64,000 bases of DNA. Source: Streptomyces sp. NRRL S-118 (lineage in GTDB: Bacteria; Actinomycetota; Actinomycetes; Streptomycetales; Streptomycetaceae). Position 1 is the first letter of the stretch. Every line of letters starts with the position of its first letter. The notes beneath the pieces are model-generated. The model was not told the DNA's origin and did not search any database. It saw nothing but the letters and a program-made list of their open reading frames with translations. This document shows, one piece after another, positions 8,273-16,018 of this stretch. The position numbers and the translations under genes were made by a program. The stretch lies in assembly GCF_000716335.1 (NCBI RefSeq), contig NZ_KL591006.1, positions 22,582-86,581 of the forward strand, read 5' to 3'.

Positions 8273-8701
8273 CTACTGCTTCTCTTCCCATGGGTTGACG
8301 ACTGGAGCCCCGGTTCGAGCCATGTGCTTCATGTTGCGTGTAGCGACCGTCCAGCCGTTGGCCAGGGCAGTGGCGGCGATCAGTGCGTCCGGCGGGTCGA
8401 TGGTGTTGCCTGCGGCCTTGAGCGTCTTGTGGATGGTCAGGTACGCGGCGGCTTCCGGTTCGCCGATCGGCGCGATGCGGTCGCGGTATTCATGCCGTAC
8501 GGCAGCGAGAGCTCCGGCGTAGCGCGCCTGTCGTGCGGGGTCGGAAGTGGCGGCCACGCCGGCCTCGATCTCCGCCACCGTGATCACGCTCAGAAAGCGG
8601 TTGGGCCGGGCCGTGGACCGGAACCAGGCCAGGACGCGCGGATCGGGCGTCGCCCGGGTCGTGAGTTCGGCGACGACGTTGGTGTCGAACAGGTAGATCA
8701 C
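8273..8701 (-). CDS. PIN-domain ribonuclease toxin, VapC-like
   Basis: 142 aa from GTG 8701 (VIYLFDTNVVAEL). PIN-domain acidic residues are visible: D6 in FDTN, E in AEIEAG, D in PPDALIAATA, and an N/D-type position near TRNMKHM, followed by a C-terminal NPWE. VapC toxins are Mg-dependent RNases, often cutting tRNAs. The start overlaps the antitoxin stop by 4 bp (GTGA), the usual toxin-after-antitoxin order. Longer in-frame starts to 8806 run through the antitoxin and are rejected. Confidence 0.85.
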   Translation of the reverse strand: MIYLFDTNVVAELTTRATPDPRVLAWFRSTARPNRFLSVITVAEIEAGVAATSDPARQARYAGALAAVRHEYRDRIAPIGEPEAAAYLTIHKTLKAAGNTIDPPDALIAATALANGWTVATRNMKHMARTGAPVVNPWEEKQ

Positions 8702-8970
8702 TCGGTGTCCGACTGCTCGTCGTAGGAACGCGCGCCGAACTCCATGCCCTCGAACGGCCGGGAGAGCAGGAACTCCTCGAAGCCGTCGTTGCTCAATGTC
8801 ACCCAACGGTGCAGCATCTCGGGCAGTGCCTCGATCTCCGTGTCGGCGAGCTCCGCGTCGAAATGCCGGCGCTGCCCCTCCGGCAGGGACTCCCGGATGT
8901 CGCGGATGGTCCGCAGCGGATGTGACGGCGAGCGCGGCGGGTGAGGCACACCGCTGGAAGCTGTGGTCAT
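8698..8970 (-). CDS. VapB-like antitoxin partner (small acidic protein)
   Basis: 90 aa from ATG 8970; GGAGGGG lies 6 nt upstream, which favours this ATG over the one at 8976. The sequence is acidic in its middle and C-terminus (IRESLPEGQRRHFDAELADTEIEALPEMLHRW ... SYDEQSDTE). No clear AbrB or RHH fold could be assigned, so the antitoxin call rests on position and overlap with the PIN gene. The C-terminal acidic tail fits a toxin-binding segment. Confidence 0.65.
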   Translation of the reverse strand: MTTASSGVPHPPRSPSHPLRTIRDIRESLPEGQRRHFDAELADTEIEALPEMLHRWVTLSNDGFEEFLLSRPFEGMEFGARSYDEQSDTE

Positions 8971-9358
8971 CGGCATCCCCTCCGCTTGATCAGTACCGTA
9001 TCGGGCTGGTGCTCCCAGGCTACGGGTCCCGCCCGCCCACTCACAGCCGTGTCACCGGAGCGGACATCCTCCCGAGCCCAGGATCATCCTGACCGATGTG
9101 GTCCGGGGACTCCCCTCCGCGGCTTCCGGCAGCCCCTGTGTCACGAGCCCGCAGGTCACAACCTGGACGTCGCTCTCCGGTACGGATGGCGCCGTGGCTG
9201 AGTGCGTCAGTCGGCACCCGCGCCTCCTCGCCAAAGCAAGTCGACCTGACGGTCGGCATGGGCGACCCTGGTACCGACTGCACGGAGAACTACCTCGGCC
9301 TGGGCAGGAGCTTCCTGAAGTCGTGGGCGACACCGCTTGGTACGACCAGGACGCGCCC

Positions 9359-10561
9359 ATGGGGAAAAGTGATCGGTTCCGCGGGTCGCCGGAGAAGATT
9401 CGCGACGTCGGCAAGTCCTGGCGGCACGCGGGCGCTCTCCTGCTGCGTGTTTTGGAGGATGCCCAGGCATACGCCGGGACCGCGGGCAAGGCGCACGCCG
9501 GCGAGGCGGCCAATGCGTTCCGCACCTACTTCAAATACTCCGTCGGCCTTACTTGCCCCCCTGCCAAGGCGCAAGCGCACGAACCATTGGTGACCAATCT
9601 TGTTGCGGCCTGTGTTCAGCTGGCCAAGGCGTGTGATCAATACGGAGACCACGTGGCAGCGGCGAAGGAGAAGATCCTCCATCACCAGATGGATCCGTTC
9701 GAGGTCGACATGCCGTGGGATCAGCCCATGTTCGGCGCGAACGGCTACGACGGCGGATTGCACGACGCGGTCCTCGCCGACCCGTGGATACGTGATCTGG
9801 GCGACGTAGCCCATGCCCTCGATTCTTCAGCCGCTCGAATATCGCTCCCCAGCCCGGAAAGCCCATCGGCGCCCGGCACTCCTTGGGCGCCGATCCTGCC
9901 TCCTCCGATCCGCGTGCCGATTCCCGTACCTGTCAGGATCGCCTCCCGCACCGGACAAGTGCCGACCCTGTTGCCCACGGTCAATCCCGTGGACCCAGGT
10001 ATCGCCTTCGGCGACCCCATTCCTCCTGCACCCGGAACGACCCGGCTACTCACGGCCGTCGAGCAACAGCAGTTCCGTTCCTGGGCGAACACTCTCCGGC
10101 CAGGAGGCCTGGCGGGCGGCGGAGGTCCCAACGATCCGGACAACGCGTATCAGCTGCGTATAGCCGGATACCCGGAGCGGGAGGTACCACTGGCTGGAAG
10201 CCGGCGTGGCCTCATGGTGGATGGCGTACGACCGGTCGACGGATACCTCATCGAGGCGAAGCACGTCAGGGATCCGGATTGCCGGAAGAAGAGTTTCCGG
10301 TCCCTCGACCGCGTTGAGGAAACGCTGGCCAAGCCGGTCAAGGTGAACGAGAAGGGCAAGATCGCCTGGGATCCCGTGGTCGATTCCATATACGCGGGCG
10401 ACGAGAAGGAGCTCATCCGCTACAAGCAGACCATGGCCAACCCGGCGAACCGCGAGGTCCGAGGCCTGGAGATCGTCACGAACGGCAAGGACAACGCCGC
10501 CTACTGGCAGTCCATGATGGCGATGACGGGTACGCAGGGTTCGACGCGATACGTGCCGTGA
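9359..10561 (+). CDS. Polymorphic toxin with WXG-like N-terminus and PD-(D/E)xK (Tox-REase-2-like) C-terminus; 5' end uncertain
   Basis: The frame is open from 9098, but codon character suggests the native upstream coding lies in another frame (about 9258-9320, GDPGTDCTENYLGLGRSFLK). A one-base loss near 9320 would rejoin it to VVGDTAWYDQDAPMGKSD. I therefore give the first good internal start (ATG 9359, AGGA upstream). The N-terminal ~100 residues are helical, WXG100/ESX-like. A Pro-rich linker (PPPIRVPIPVPVR) follows, and the C-terminal domain carries DGVRPVDGYLIEAKHV, a D...ExK nuclease core of the restriction-endonuclease-fold toxin class. The gene 15 bp downstream is a possible immunity gene. 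Likely a DNA-targeting contact toxin, perhaps frameshift-damaged. Confidence 0.7.
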   Translation: MGKSDRFRGSPEKIRDVGKSWRHAGALLLRVLEDAQAYAGTAGKAHAGEAANAFRTYFKYSVGLTCPPAKAQAHEPLVTNLVAACVQLAKACDQYGDHVAAAKEKILHHQMDPFEVDMPWDQPMFGANGYDGGLHDAVLADPWIRDLGDVAHALDSSAARISLPSPESPSAPGTPWAPILPPPIRVPIPVPVRIASRTGQVPTLLPTVNPVDPGIAFGDPIPPAPGTTRLLTAVEQQQFRSWANTLRPGGLAGGGGPNDPDNAYQLRIAGYPEREVPLAGSRRGLMVDGVRPVDGYLIEAKHVRDPDCRKKSFRSLDRVEETLAKPVKVNEKGKIAWDPVVDSIYAGDEKELIRYKQTMANPANREVRGLEIVTNGKDNAAYWQSMMAMTGTQGSTRYVP

Positions 10562-10576
10562 GAGCGAAGGAAGACT

Positions 10577-11029
10577 GTGTCAGCTGAACGGAACATCCGG
10601 ACGAATTTCGGCTTCTACCCGCCCCAGGGGGGCGAGGGCTGGGGAGCGAGCCTCGAAGGCTTGGAGCGATCCCTGCGGCAGGCTTTCCCCGAGCACACCG
10701 TGACCTACCGGAAGTCGGGGATCCACCGTATGACCGTGCTCGACTTCGAAGTGGAGCTGGCGCCGGACGTATGGATCGATGGCACGGCAGCGCTGTCGGA
10801 AGGCGACTACTCCTACATCACCCTCACCGACGTGACGGCCGGTGAAGCTGCGGTCTTCGCCCAATGGCTGCGTGACTCGTTCGTGCCGTCCCCGCACCTC
10901 GTCCGGTTCGCGAGCAGTCTTGCCATGGCAAACGGGGAGCAGCTTCCGTGGCCCTTGCCGGCCGGGGGAGGTCTGGAGAAGATCGAGGCGGAACTGCACA
11001 GGCATCTGCAGTCCGTCGATGCATCTTGA
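10577..11029 (+). CDS. Possible immunity protein for the upstream nuclease toxin
   Basis: 150 aa, GTG start with GGAAG upstream, 15 bp after the toxin stop. No family recognised. The sequence is mixed alpha/beta and acidic with aromatic patches (NFGFYPPQGGEGWG, DFEVELAPDVWIDG, SYITLTDVTAGEAAVFAQWLRDSF). Size, acidity and position directly after a polymorphic toxin are what one expects of an immunity protein; there is no direct evidence. Confidence 0.55.
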   Translation: MSAERNIRTNFGFYPPQGGEGWGASLEGLERSLRQAFPEHTVTYRKSGIHRMTVLDFEVELAPDVWIDGTAALSEGDYSYITLTDVTAGEAAVFAQWLRDSFVPSPHLVRFASSLAMANGEQLPWPLPAGGGLEKIEAELHRHLQSVDAS

Positions 11030-11144
11030 AAGCGCTCGAGTGCGGGTACAGCGAGGTCTCGACGAATCGTGCGCGCCCACGCAGGAAGACGTATCGCGGG
11101 TATGGCGTCCCATAACAACACCGACACCGTGCCGGAGGGGCTGG

Positions 11145-11360
11145 ATGCAGGAGCGCAGTGAAGCACATGGGGCGCTCGGCTGCGCCGAGGTCGGTGTCGA
11201 ACACCGGGAGGCGATAGGCCGGCTGCGTGAGCTGGCCGAGCTTCTTGAAGAGGAGTACGGCAGCGTGACGGACGGCGAGGCGCAAGCAGCGTTGAACCGC
11301 ATCGCTGCCATCGACAGGTGGCATGACGAGGAGCGGTCGCACCTCGACGAGAGTGAGTAA
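11145..11360 (+). CDS. Small acidic helical protein, unknown function
   Basis: 71 aa, chosen because GGAGGGG sits 5 nt before ATG 11145. The protein is mostly helical and charged (REAIGRLRELAELLEEEYGSVTDGEAQAALNRIAAIDRWHDEERSHLDESE). It could be an antitoxin fragment or a second immunity-like gene; nothing specific was recognised. An upstream 19-codon ATG ORF (11102-11161) overlaps its start and may be chance. Confidence 0.5.
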   Translation: MQERSEAHGALGCAEVGVEHREAIGRLRELAELLEEEYGSVTDGEAQAALNRIAAIDRWHDEERSHLDESE

Positions 11361-11559
11361 GCGACCGGCCGAGCAGACCCACTCGCAACGCACCAGGGGA
11401 CTCGAAGCCGCGCGTCTCGGACCGGCGGTTCGTCCGGCCGGCGGCGTGTCCGGAAATCGGACGGGTTCCGGCACAACCCCGGCGGCCCGGCGCTCGTCTT
11501 CGTCAGGTGATCTCTGCGCCGCACCTCGGCGTGGGGTGTCGAGGACCAGGAGTCGCACA

Positions 11560-12351
11560 GTGAGAGTCATTGCCGTCCGCCGTACCGTTCTGGCCGCCAC
11601 CGCGGTCTCCTTCGCGCTTCTGGCCACCGCCTGCGGTGGTGGTGACGGCGGGGCGACGAAGGGCGGCGCCACGTCCGGCGAGCAGGCGGCGAAGGCGTAC
11701 ACCGCCGCCGAGTTGGAGAAGCGGATGGTCGCCCAGGGCGACATCGACGGACACGACGTGAAGAAGCCGGGCAAGCAGGACGTCTCCGATCCTGCCGGGC
11801 TCTCCGTCGGGAAGGCCGAGTGCGAACCCGTCGCCCAGGCGTTGTCCGCCCTGGCCACGGGCAAGCCGGCGGCGAGCGTCCAGCGGCTCGTCGTCCACGA
11901 GTCCGCGGCGGCCAAGAAGGGCATGCCCTCCATGGAGGAGCTCGCGGAGATGACGGAGAAGGAGGCCCAGGAGGCGATGATCGACTCGCTCGACATCACC
12001 AAGACGCGGACCTCCCTCTGGTCCTACGACGCCGACGGGGCCGCACAGGCCCTGACCGCGCTGCGGGAGGCCGGCAAGAAGTGCGCCGGCGGCTTCACCA
12101 TGACCATCGACGGGGAGAAGCAGCAGGTCACCAAGGTCAGCGAGGAGAAGCTCCCGGTCGGCGAGGAGGCCGTCGCCTGGACCGTGGGGACGAAGCAGGG
12201 CGACGCGACCGGCGACACCAAGGTCGTCGTCTTCCGGCAGGGTTCCACGCTCGCGGGCTTCTCGTCGTTCAACATCGCGGCGGTCTCCCGGGGCGAGGCC
12301 TTCCCGCAGCCGACCGCCGTCATCAAGGCGCAGGCGGCCAAGCTCGGCTGA
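11560..12351 (+). CDS. Putative secreted lipoprotein
   Basis: 263 aa from GTG 11560, with AGGAG 7 nt upstream. Signal peptide: MRVIAVRR, a hydrophobic stretch, then lipobox LLATAC, so Cys ~24 should be lipidated. A Gly-rich linker follows, then a soluble domain rich in Lys/Glu/Ala with VVFRQGSTLAGFSSFN near the end. This architecture resembles streptomycete lipoproteins of unknown function exposed on the membrane outer face. Monocistronic, convergent with the next gene. Confidence 0.8.
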   Translation: MRVIAVRRTVLAATAVSFALLATACGGGDGGATKGGATSGEQAAKAYTAAELEKRMVAQGDIDGHDVKKPGKQDVSDPAGLSVGKAECEPVAQALSALATGKPAASVQRLVVHESAAAKKGMPSMEELAEMTEKEAQEAMIDSLDITKTRTSLWSYDADGAAQALTALREAGKKCAGGFTMTIDGEKQQVTKVSEEKLPVGEEAVAWTVGTKQGDATGDTKVVVFRQGSTLAGFSSFNIAAVSRGEAFPQPTAVIKAQAAKLG

Positions 12352-12402
12352 TCCGTACGCCTTCGGACGCACGCAGGGGCCCGTGCATGCGCGGCGTGGG
12401 CC

Positions 12403-12837
12403 TCACCGCGGCGGCCGGCCGGCCGTGAAGCCCTCTCCGTCCTGGAACTCGATCAGCACGTCGCTGTCCATGAGGTGGATCCAGCACTCGGGGCCGCAGT
12501 CCAGGATCTCGTCGGCACACCTGGCCGCCACCCGGGCCTCCAGCGCGATGGACGGCACCGCGAGATTGCCCCACCACACGACGGCCAGTTCGTCCCGGCC
12601 TGCGAAGGCGTGCAACAGGCTCCGCAGCTCCGCGCCGTCGTAGGCCGTGGAGCGCCGGAGCACCTCGGCACCGTGCCAGTCCAGACGGGTCGATCCGATG
12701 GAGCCGAAGCGATTGAGGGCGAGGGCGGCGCATGCCCGGTCCTCGGCGTAGGAGAGGACCATCGCGGCGTCGCCGGTGGCCTGCAGAACCGCCGCGATGG
12801 TGTCCGGCTGCGTGCCGTAAGCGGCCCCCGCGCTCAT
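12403..12837 (-). CDS. Hypothetical protein
   Basis: 144 aa from ATG 12837, whose first bases overlap the stop of the membrane-protein gene (ATGA), implying coupling. The sequence (QPDTIAAVLQATGDAAMVLSYAEDRACAALALNRFGSIGSTRLDWHG ... WIHLMDSDVLIEFQDGEGF) suggests an alpha/beta fold without a familiar motif. Several Cys and Trp residues in the C-terminal half are notable. No function assigned. Confidence 0.65.
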   Translation of the reverse strand: MSAGAAYGTQPDTIAAVLQATGDAAMVLSYAEDRACAALALNRFGSIGSTRLDWHGAEVLRRSTAYDGAELRSLLHAFAGRDELAVVWWGNLAVPSIALEARVAARCADEILDCGPECWIHLMDSDVLIEFQDGEGFTAGRPPR

Positions 12838-13142
12838 CGGAGGCCGATCGTCAGGCCGAAGGCGAGCGACAGGGAGGCGCTGAGGAGGAACCTGCCCGTC
12901 CTGAAGGGGCGGCGGCGGCTTCTGGCGTCCACGTACAGCCCCGCCCACGCGCCGAGCACGGCGCACGCCGCACCTACTGCTGCCTGAGGGTGGTGCTCGC
13001 CCTTCAGCGACAGCGAGAGGTGGATCGTGCCGATCGCTTGCACGGCCAGGGCGGCCAGCGTGAGGAACATGAGGATGCCGGCTCTGCGCTCGGCGGCTTC
13101 CCTCTCCGGCGTGACGATCCTTACGCGCAGGTACCGCGGCAT
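12834..13142 (-). CDS. Small integral membrane protein
   Basis: 102 aa. The start ATG 13142 has GGGGAG directly upstream. Three hydrophobic segments are visible (ILMFLTLAALAVQAIGTIHLSL; AAVGAACAVLGAWAGLYV; FLLSASLSLAFGLTIGL), linked by basic loops. It is translationally coupled to the following hypothetical gene, so the two probably act together. Family unknown. Confidence 0.7.
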   Translation of the reverse strand: MPRYLRVRIVTPEREAAERRAGILMFLTLAALAVQAIGTIHLSLSLKGEHHPQAAVGAACAVLGAWAGLYVDARSRRRPFRTGRFLLSASLSLAFGLTIGLR

Positions 13143-13247
13143 TGCTCCCCGTCCGGTGCCGAAGGTGATGGTGATGATCGCCCCAGCAGCCTATGTGTCC
13201 GACGGCGGCCCGCCGTGCTTGTCATCGTCGGTCCAGCTCATCCGGGC

Positions 13248-13910
13248 CTACCGGCGGCAGGTCAGTTTCATCTGGGCCGCCCCGTGGTGGGCGCCCACCA
13301 CCGAGGTGTCGCCCCAGTCGCGGCCGCGGTCGGAGAGCTGCACCGTGAAGGTGGGGGCCTTCACCGCGTAGGTGCCGACCTCCACCAGCGTGCCGCGGTG
13401 GACCGGCTGGCGGACGCCGAAGACGGCGTACGCGGACGACGGGTCGTCCGGGTCCTCCAGGACGCGGTAGAGCGTGGGGTTGCCGGCGGCATCGATGTCG
13501 CGCGGACCCTTCGGCACGAACACCGCCAGGGCGCAGCGTGCGAAGGACGTGCCGACCGGCCAGCTCCAGGTGGCCGAGCCCGTGCCGTCGCCGGTCACGC
13601 TGCCCGACATGGGCAGGGCCGTGAAGCGGCCGTCGCACGTGTCGTCGCGGTGGCCGCCGGAGGGGACCGTGTACCAGGCCGCGTCACCGTTCTCGATCCG
13701 GCCCTTCTCCCGGTACGTCGTCTCGCTCGTGCAGCCCGGGCCCGCCCAGGCCGTGTAACCGGGGGCGCCCGTCGGGGCGATGCGGGAGGGCAGGCTGCGC
13801 TCGGGTGGCGGGAGCAGGTCGTCACGGTCGTCGGCGGACGGCTCGCACGCCGCGAGGCAGGAGACGGCCATCACGACGACCGCCGCCAGTGTGGTGCGTT
13901 GGCTCGGCAT
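13248..13910 (-). CDS. Putative lipoprotein, unknown function
   Basis: 220 aa. The N-terminus MPSQRTTLAAVVVMAVSCLAAC ends in a lipobox, so Cys22 is the likely lipidated residue. The mature part is Thr/Gly/Asp-rich and beta-rich (TYREKGRIENGDAAWYTVPSGGH; GSATWSWPVGTSFARCALAVFVP; FTVQLSDRGRDWGDTSVVGAHH), with three further Cys that could form disulphides. It looks like a jelly-roll-like extracellular domain. It lies 105 bp upstream of the membrane protein gene on the same strand. Confidence 0.75.
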   Translation of the reverse strand: MPSQRTTLAAVVVMAVSCLAACEPSADDRDDLLPPPERSLPSRIAPTGAPGYTAWAGPGCTSETTYREKGRIENGDAAWYTVPSGGHRDDTCDGRFTALPMSGSVTGDGTGSATWSWPVGTSFARCALAVFVPKGPRDIDAAGNPTLYRVLEDPDDPSSAYAVFGVRQPVHRGTLVEVGTYAVKAPTFTVQLSDRGRDWGDTSVVGAHHGAAQMKLTCRR

Positions 13911-13950
13911 GGGCGATCACTATGCACCGTCACTGGCGGTAACGGGAGAG

Positions 13951-15900
13951 TCAGCGCAGCTCCTCCGGGCACGGAGTGCCGCGCGGGAACATCTTGTACG
14001 GGGCAGCCAGCCGGTACACGCCCGGCTCGGGCGCGAGCAGTTCCGTCCACTCGTCGCCCTCCGCGTCCTCCTCCGCCTTCACCAGGCAGCCGTACACGTT
14101 CAGGTAGCTCTTCGGCCCGTCCTCCCGCTGCTTCGACTCCTCCGTCTCCTGCGGCGGTTCGACCTTCTTGCCCTCCGCGTCGAGCAGCGCGAGCCAGGGC
14201 GAGTACGGCACGCGGATCAGCACCCGGCCGGCCGACTTCAGCCGGATCGTCACCTCCCCCGCGCCCGCCCGCTCCACCGTCGCCGGCGGATCGGCCAGCG
14301 GAGTCGGGTCCTCGACCGCGAAGAGCTGCCAGTTCTCGTCGGTCCACACCGGCTTCAGGTACGGCAGCCCGTCCCGCACCAGTTCCGCCTCCTGCTCGGC
14401 GCCGACGTCGGGCTCGCCCGTGGGCAGCACCACGTAGTGCACGGCCCAGCGGTGCAGCCAGTCCCGGTACGTCGCCGAGTTGAGCGTGTCGTCGTAGAAG
14501 ACCGGGTTGCGCTCCATGTCCGCCTGCCGGTTCCAGCCGCGCGCGAGGTTGATGTACGGGGTGAGCGCGGAGGCTTCCCGGTGGCTGCGGGCCGGCACGA
14601 CCTCGACACGCGCCTTCTCCGCGCCGCGCCGCTGCAACTGGTTGATCAGCGGCGCCGCCTCGCGCGCCCACGACGCGTCCGGGGCCGTACGGATCACGTC
14701 GTCGGCGCTCTTGTAGCCGATCCAGCAGTTGAGGCCGGCGAACGCCACGACGATCGCGTACCAGGGCCGCGTGCGCGGAGCCGCGTACGGCAGGGCGGCG
14801 AGGAGGACGACACCCGCGAACAGCATCGGCAGGCGCGCCACGTTCGACCCGATCTGCGAGTCGACGATCCACGTCAGCAGGGTGCCGAGCGCGTACACCG
14901 CCGCACCCGTGCGGACGGTGCGCCAGTCGGCCGGTACGAAGACGAAGACGAGCACACCGAACGAGAACGGCAGCAGCGTCGAGGCGAACGACATCGGCTG
15001 CGTCCCGGAGAAGGGGAACAGCCACGACGACAGGGCCACGACGGCGACCGGCGCGAGACCCAGCGCATACGCCCCGGGTCGCCGCTTGTTGAGGAACAGC
15101 GCCGCCGCCGCGACGCCCAGGAACAGCCCCGCCACCGGGCTCGCCGCCGTCGCCAGCCCCGCGAGGGGCGCGGCGACCGCCGCCTTCGCCCAGCGCTTGC
15201 GGCGCCAGCGGTACGGCCAGCAGAAGACCGCCGCCACCGCGCCGAGCGCGAACATCATGCCCAGGCCGAAGGTGACCCGGCCGGACAGCGCGTTGCACAG
15301 CAGCGCGAAGACCGCGGCGAGCGCGCACGCCGTCGGGTTGCGGACGGCCCGGACCCGGACCAGGATCAGCGCGGTCAGCGCCGCGGACGCGGTCCCGGCG
15401 ATCATCATCGTCGTCCGCACGCCGAGCAGCGACATCAGGTACGGCGAGACGACGCTGTACGACACCGGGTGCATCCCGCCGTACCAGGCCAGGTTGTACG
15501 CGGAGTCGGGGTGCCGTCCGACGAACTCCGCCCACGCGTCCTGCGCGGCGAGGTCTCCGCCGCTGTTGGCGAACGCCAGGAACCAGACGACGTGGGTGAG
15601 GGCGGCGAGCGCGGTCGCGACGGTGACGGGGTGGCGGAGCAGCCTCCGCCGGCGGGCGGCGCGCGCCGCAGCCGTGGGGGTGGTGGCCGTGGAGGTGGTG
15701 GCCGCCGGCTGCCGTGCCGGCCGTGCGGCGGCACGGGCGGCTCCCGTACCGGCTCCGTTTCCGGCGCCGTCCGCCAGGTGCCCGCGGGCGGGCGCGGGGA
15801 CGGTCACGGGCACGGGCACGGGCACGGGCCCGGGTTCGACTCCCGGCTCCGCGCCGGAAGGCGGGTCGCTGTCCGCGCGTGTCGGCTCGGTCGTGGTCAC
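13951..15900 (-). CDS. Polytopic membrane protein, MFS/GT-C-like, with C-terminal extracytoplasmic domain
   Basis: 649 aa from GTG 15900 (VTTTEPTRADSDPPSG). The first ~100 residues are Pro/Gly/Ala-rich and disordered, with a PVPVPVTVPAP run. About 10-11 hydrophobic segments follow (roughly residues 110-410), then ~240 soluble residues (EAAPLINQLQRRG...YKMFPRGTPCPEEL). Such proteins are often labelled MFS transporters, but the long extracytoplasmic C-terminus and the early AQDAWAEFVGRHPDSAYNLAWYGGMHP motif are more like GT-C-type membrane glycosyltransferases. Function unresolved. A further-upstream ATG at 15978 is possible. Confidence 0.6.
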   Translation of the reverse strand: MTTTEPTRADSDPPSGAEPGVEPGPVPVPVPVTVPAPARGHLADGAGNGAGTGAARAAARPARQPAATTSTATTPTAAARAARRRRLLRHPVTVATALAALTHVVWFLAFANSGGDLAAQDAWAEFVGRHPDSAYNLAWYGGMHPVSYSVVSPYLMSLLGVRTTMMIAGTASAALTALILVRVRAVRNPTACALAAVFALLCNALSGRVTFGLGMMFALGAVAAVFCWPYRWRRKRWAKAAVAAPLAGLATAASPVAGLFLGVAAAALFLNKRRPGAYALGLAPVAVVALSSWLFPFSGTQPMSFASTLLPFSFGVLVFVFVPADWRTVRTGAAVYALGTLLTWIVDSQIGSNVARLPMLFAGVVLLAALPYAAPRTRPWYAIVVAFAGLNCWIGYKSADDVIRTAPDASWAREAAPLINQLQRRGAEKARVEVVPARSHREASALTPYINLARGWNRQADMERNPVFYDDTLNSATYRDWLHRWAVHYVVLPTGEPDVGAEQEAELVRDGLPYLKPVWTDENWQLFAVEDPTPLADPPATVERAGAGEVTIRLKSAGRVLIRVPYSPWLALLDAEGKKVEPPQETEESKQREDGPKSYLNVYGCLVKAEEDAEGDEWTELLAPEPGVYRLAAPYKMFPRGTPCPEELR

Positions 15901-16018
15901 TGCGGCTCTCAGTCCTCTGCGTCGTCCCCTCTGCGAAGACGCCGCCCCGACGCCCGGCAGTTGACCGGACGCTAACACGCGGGGCGCCCCGGCGGCCCGG
16001 GACGCCCCCTGACGTGCG

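Noticed and set aside
11102..11161. 19-codon ORF MASHNNTDTVPEG... overlapping the small 71-aa gene
   Set aside because: No ribosome-binding site and no recognisable feature; too short to support.
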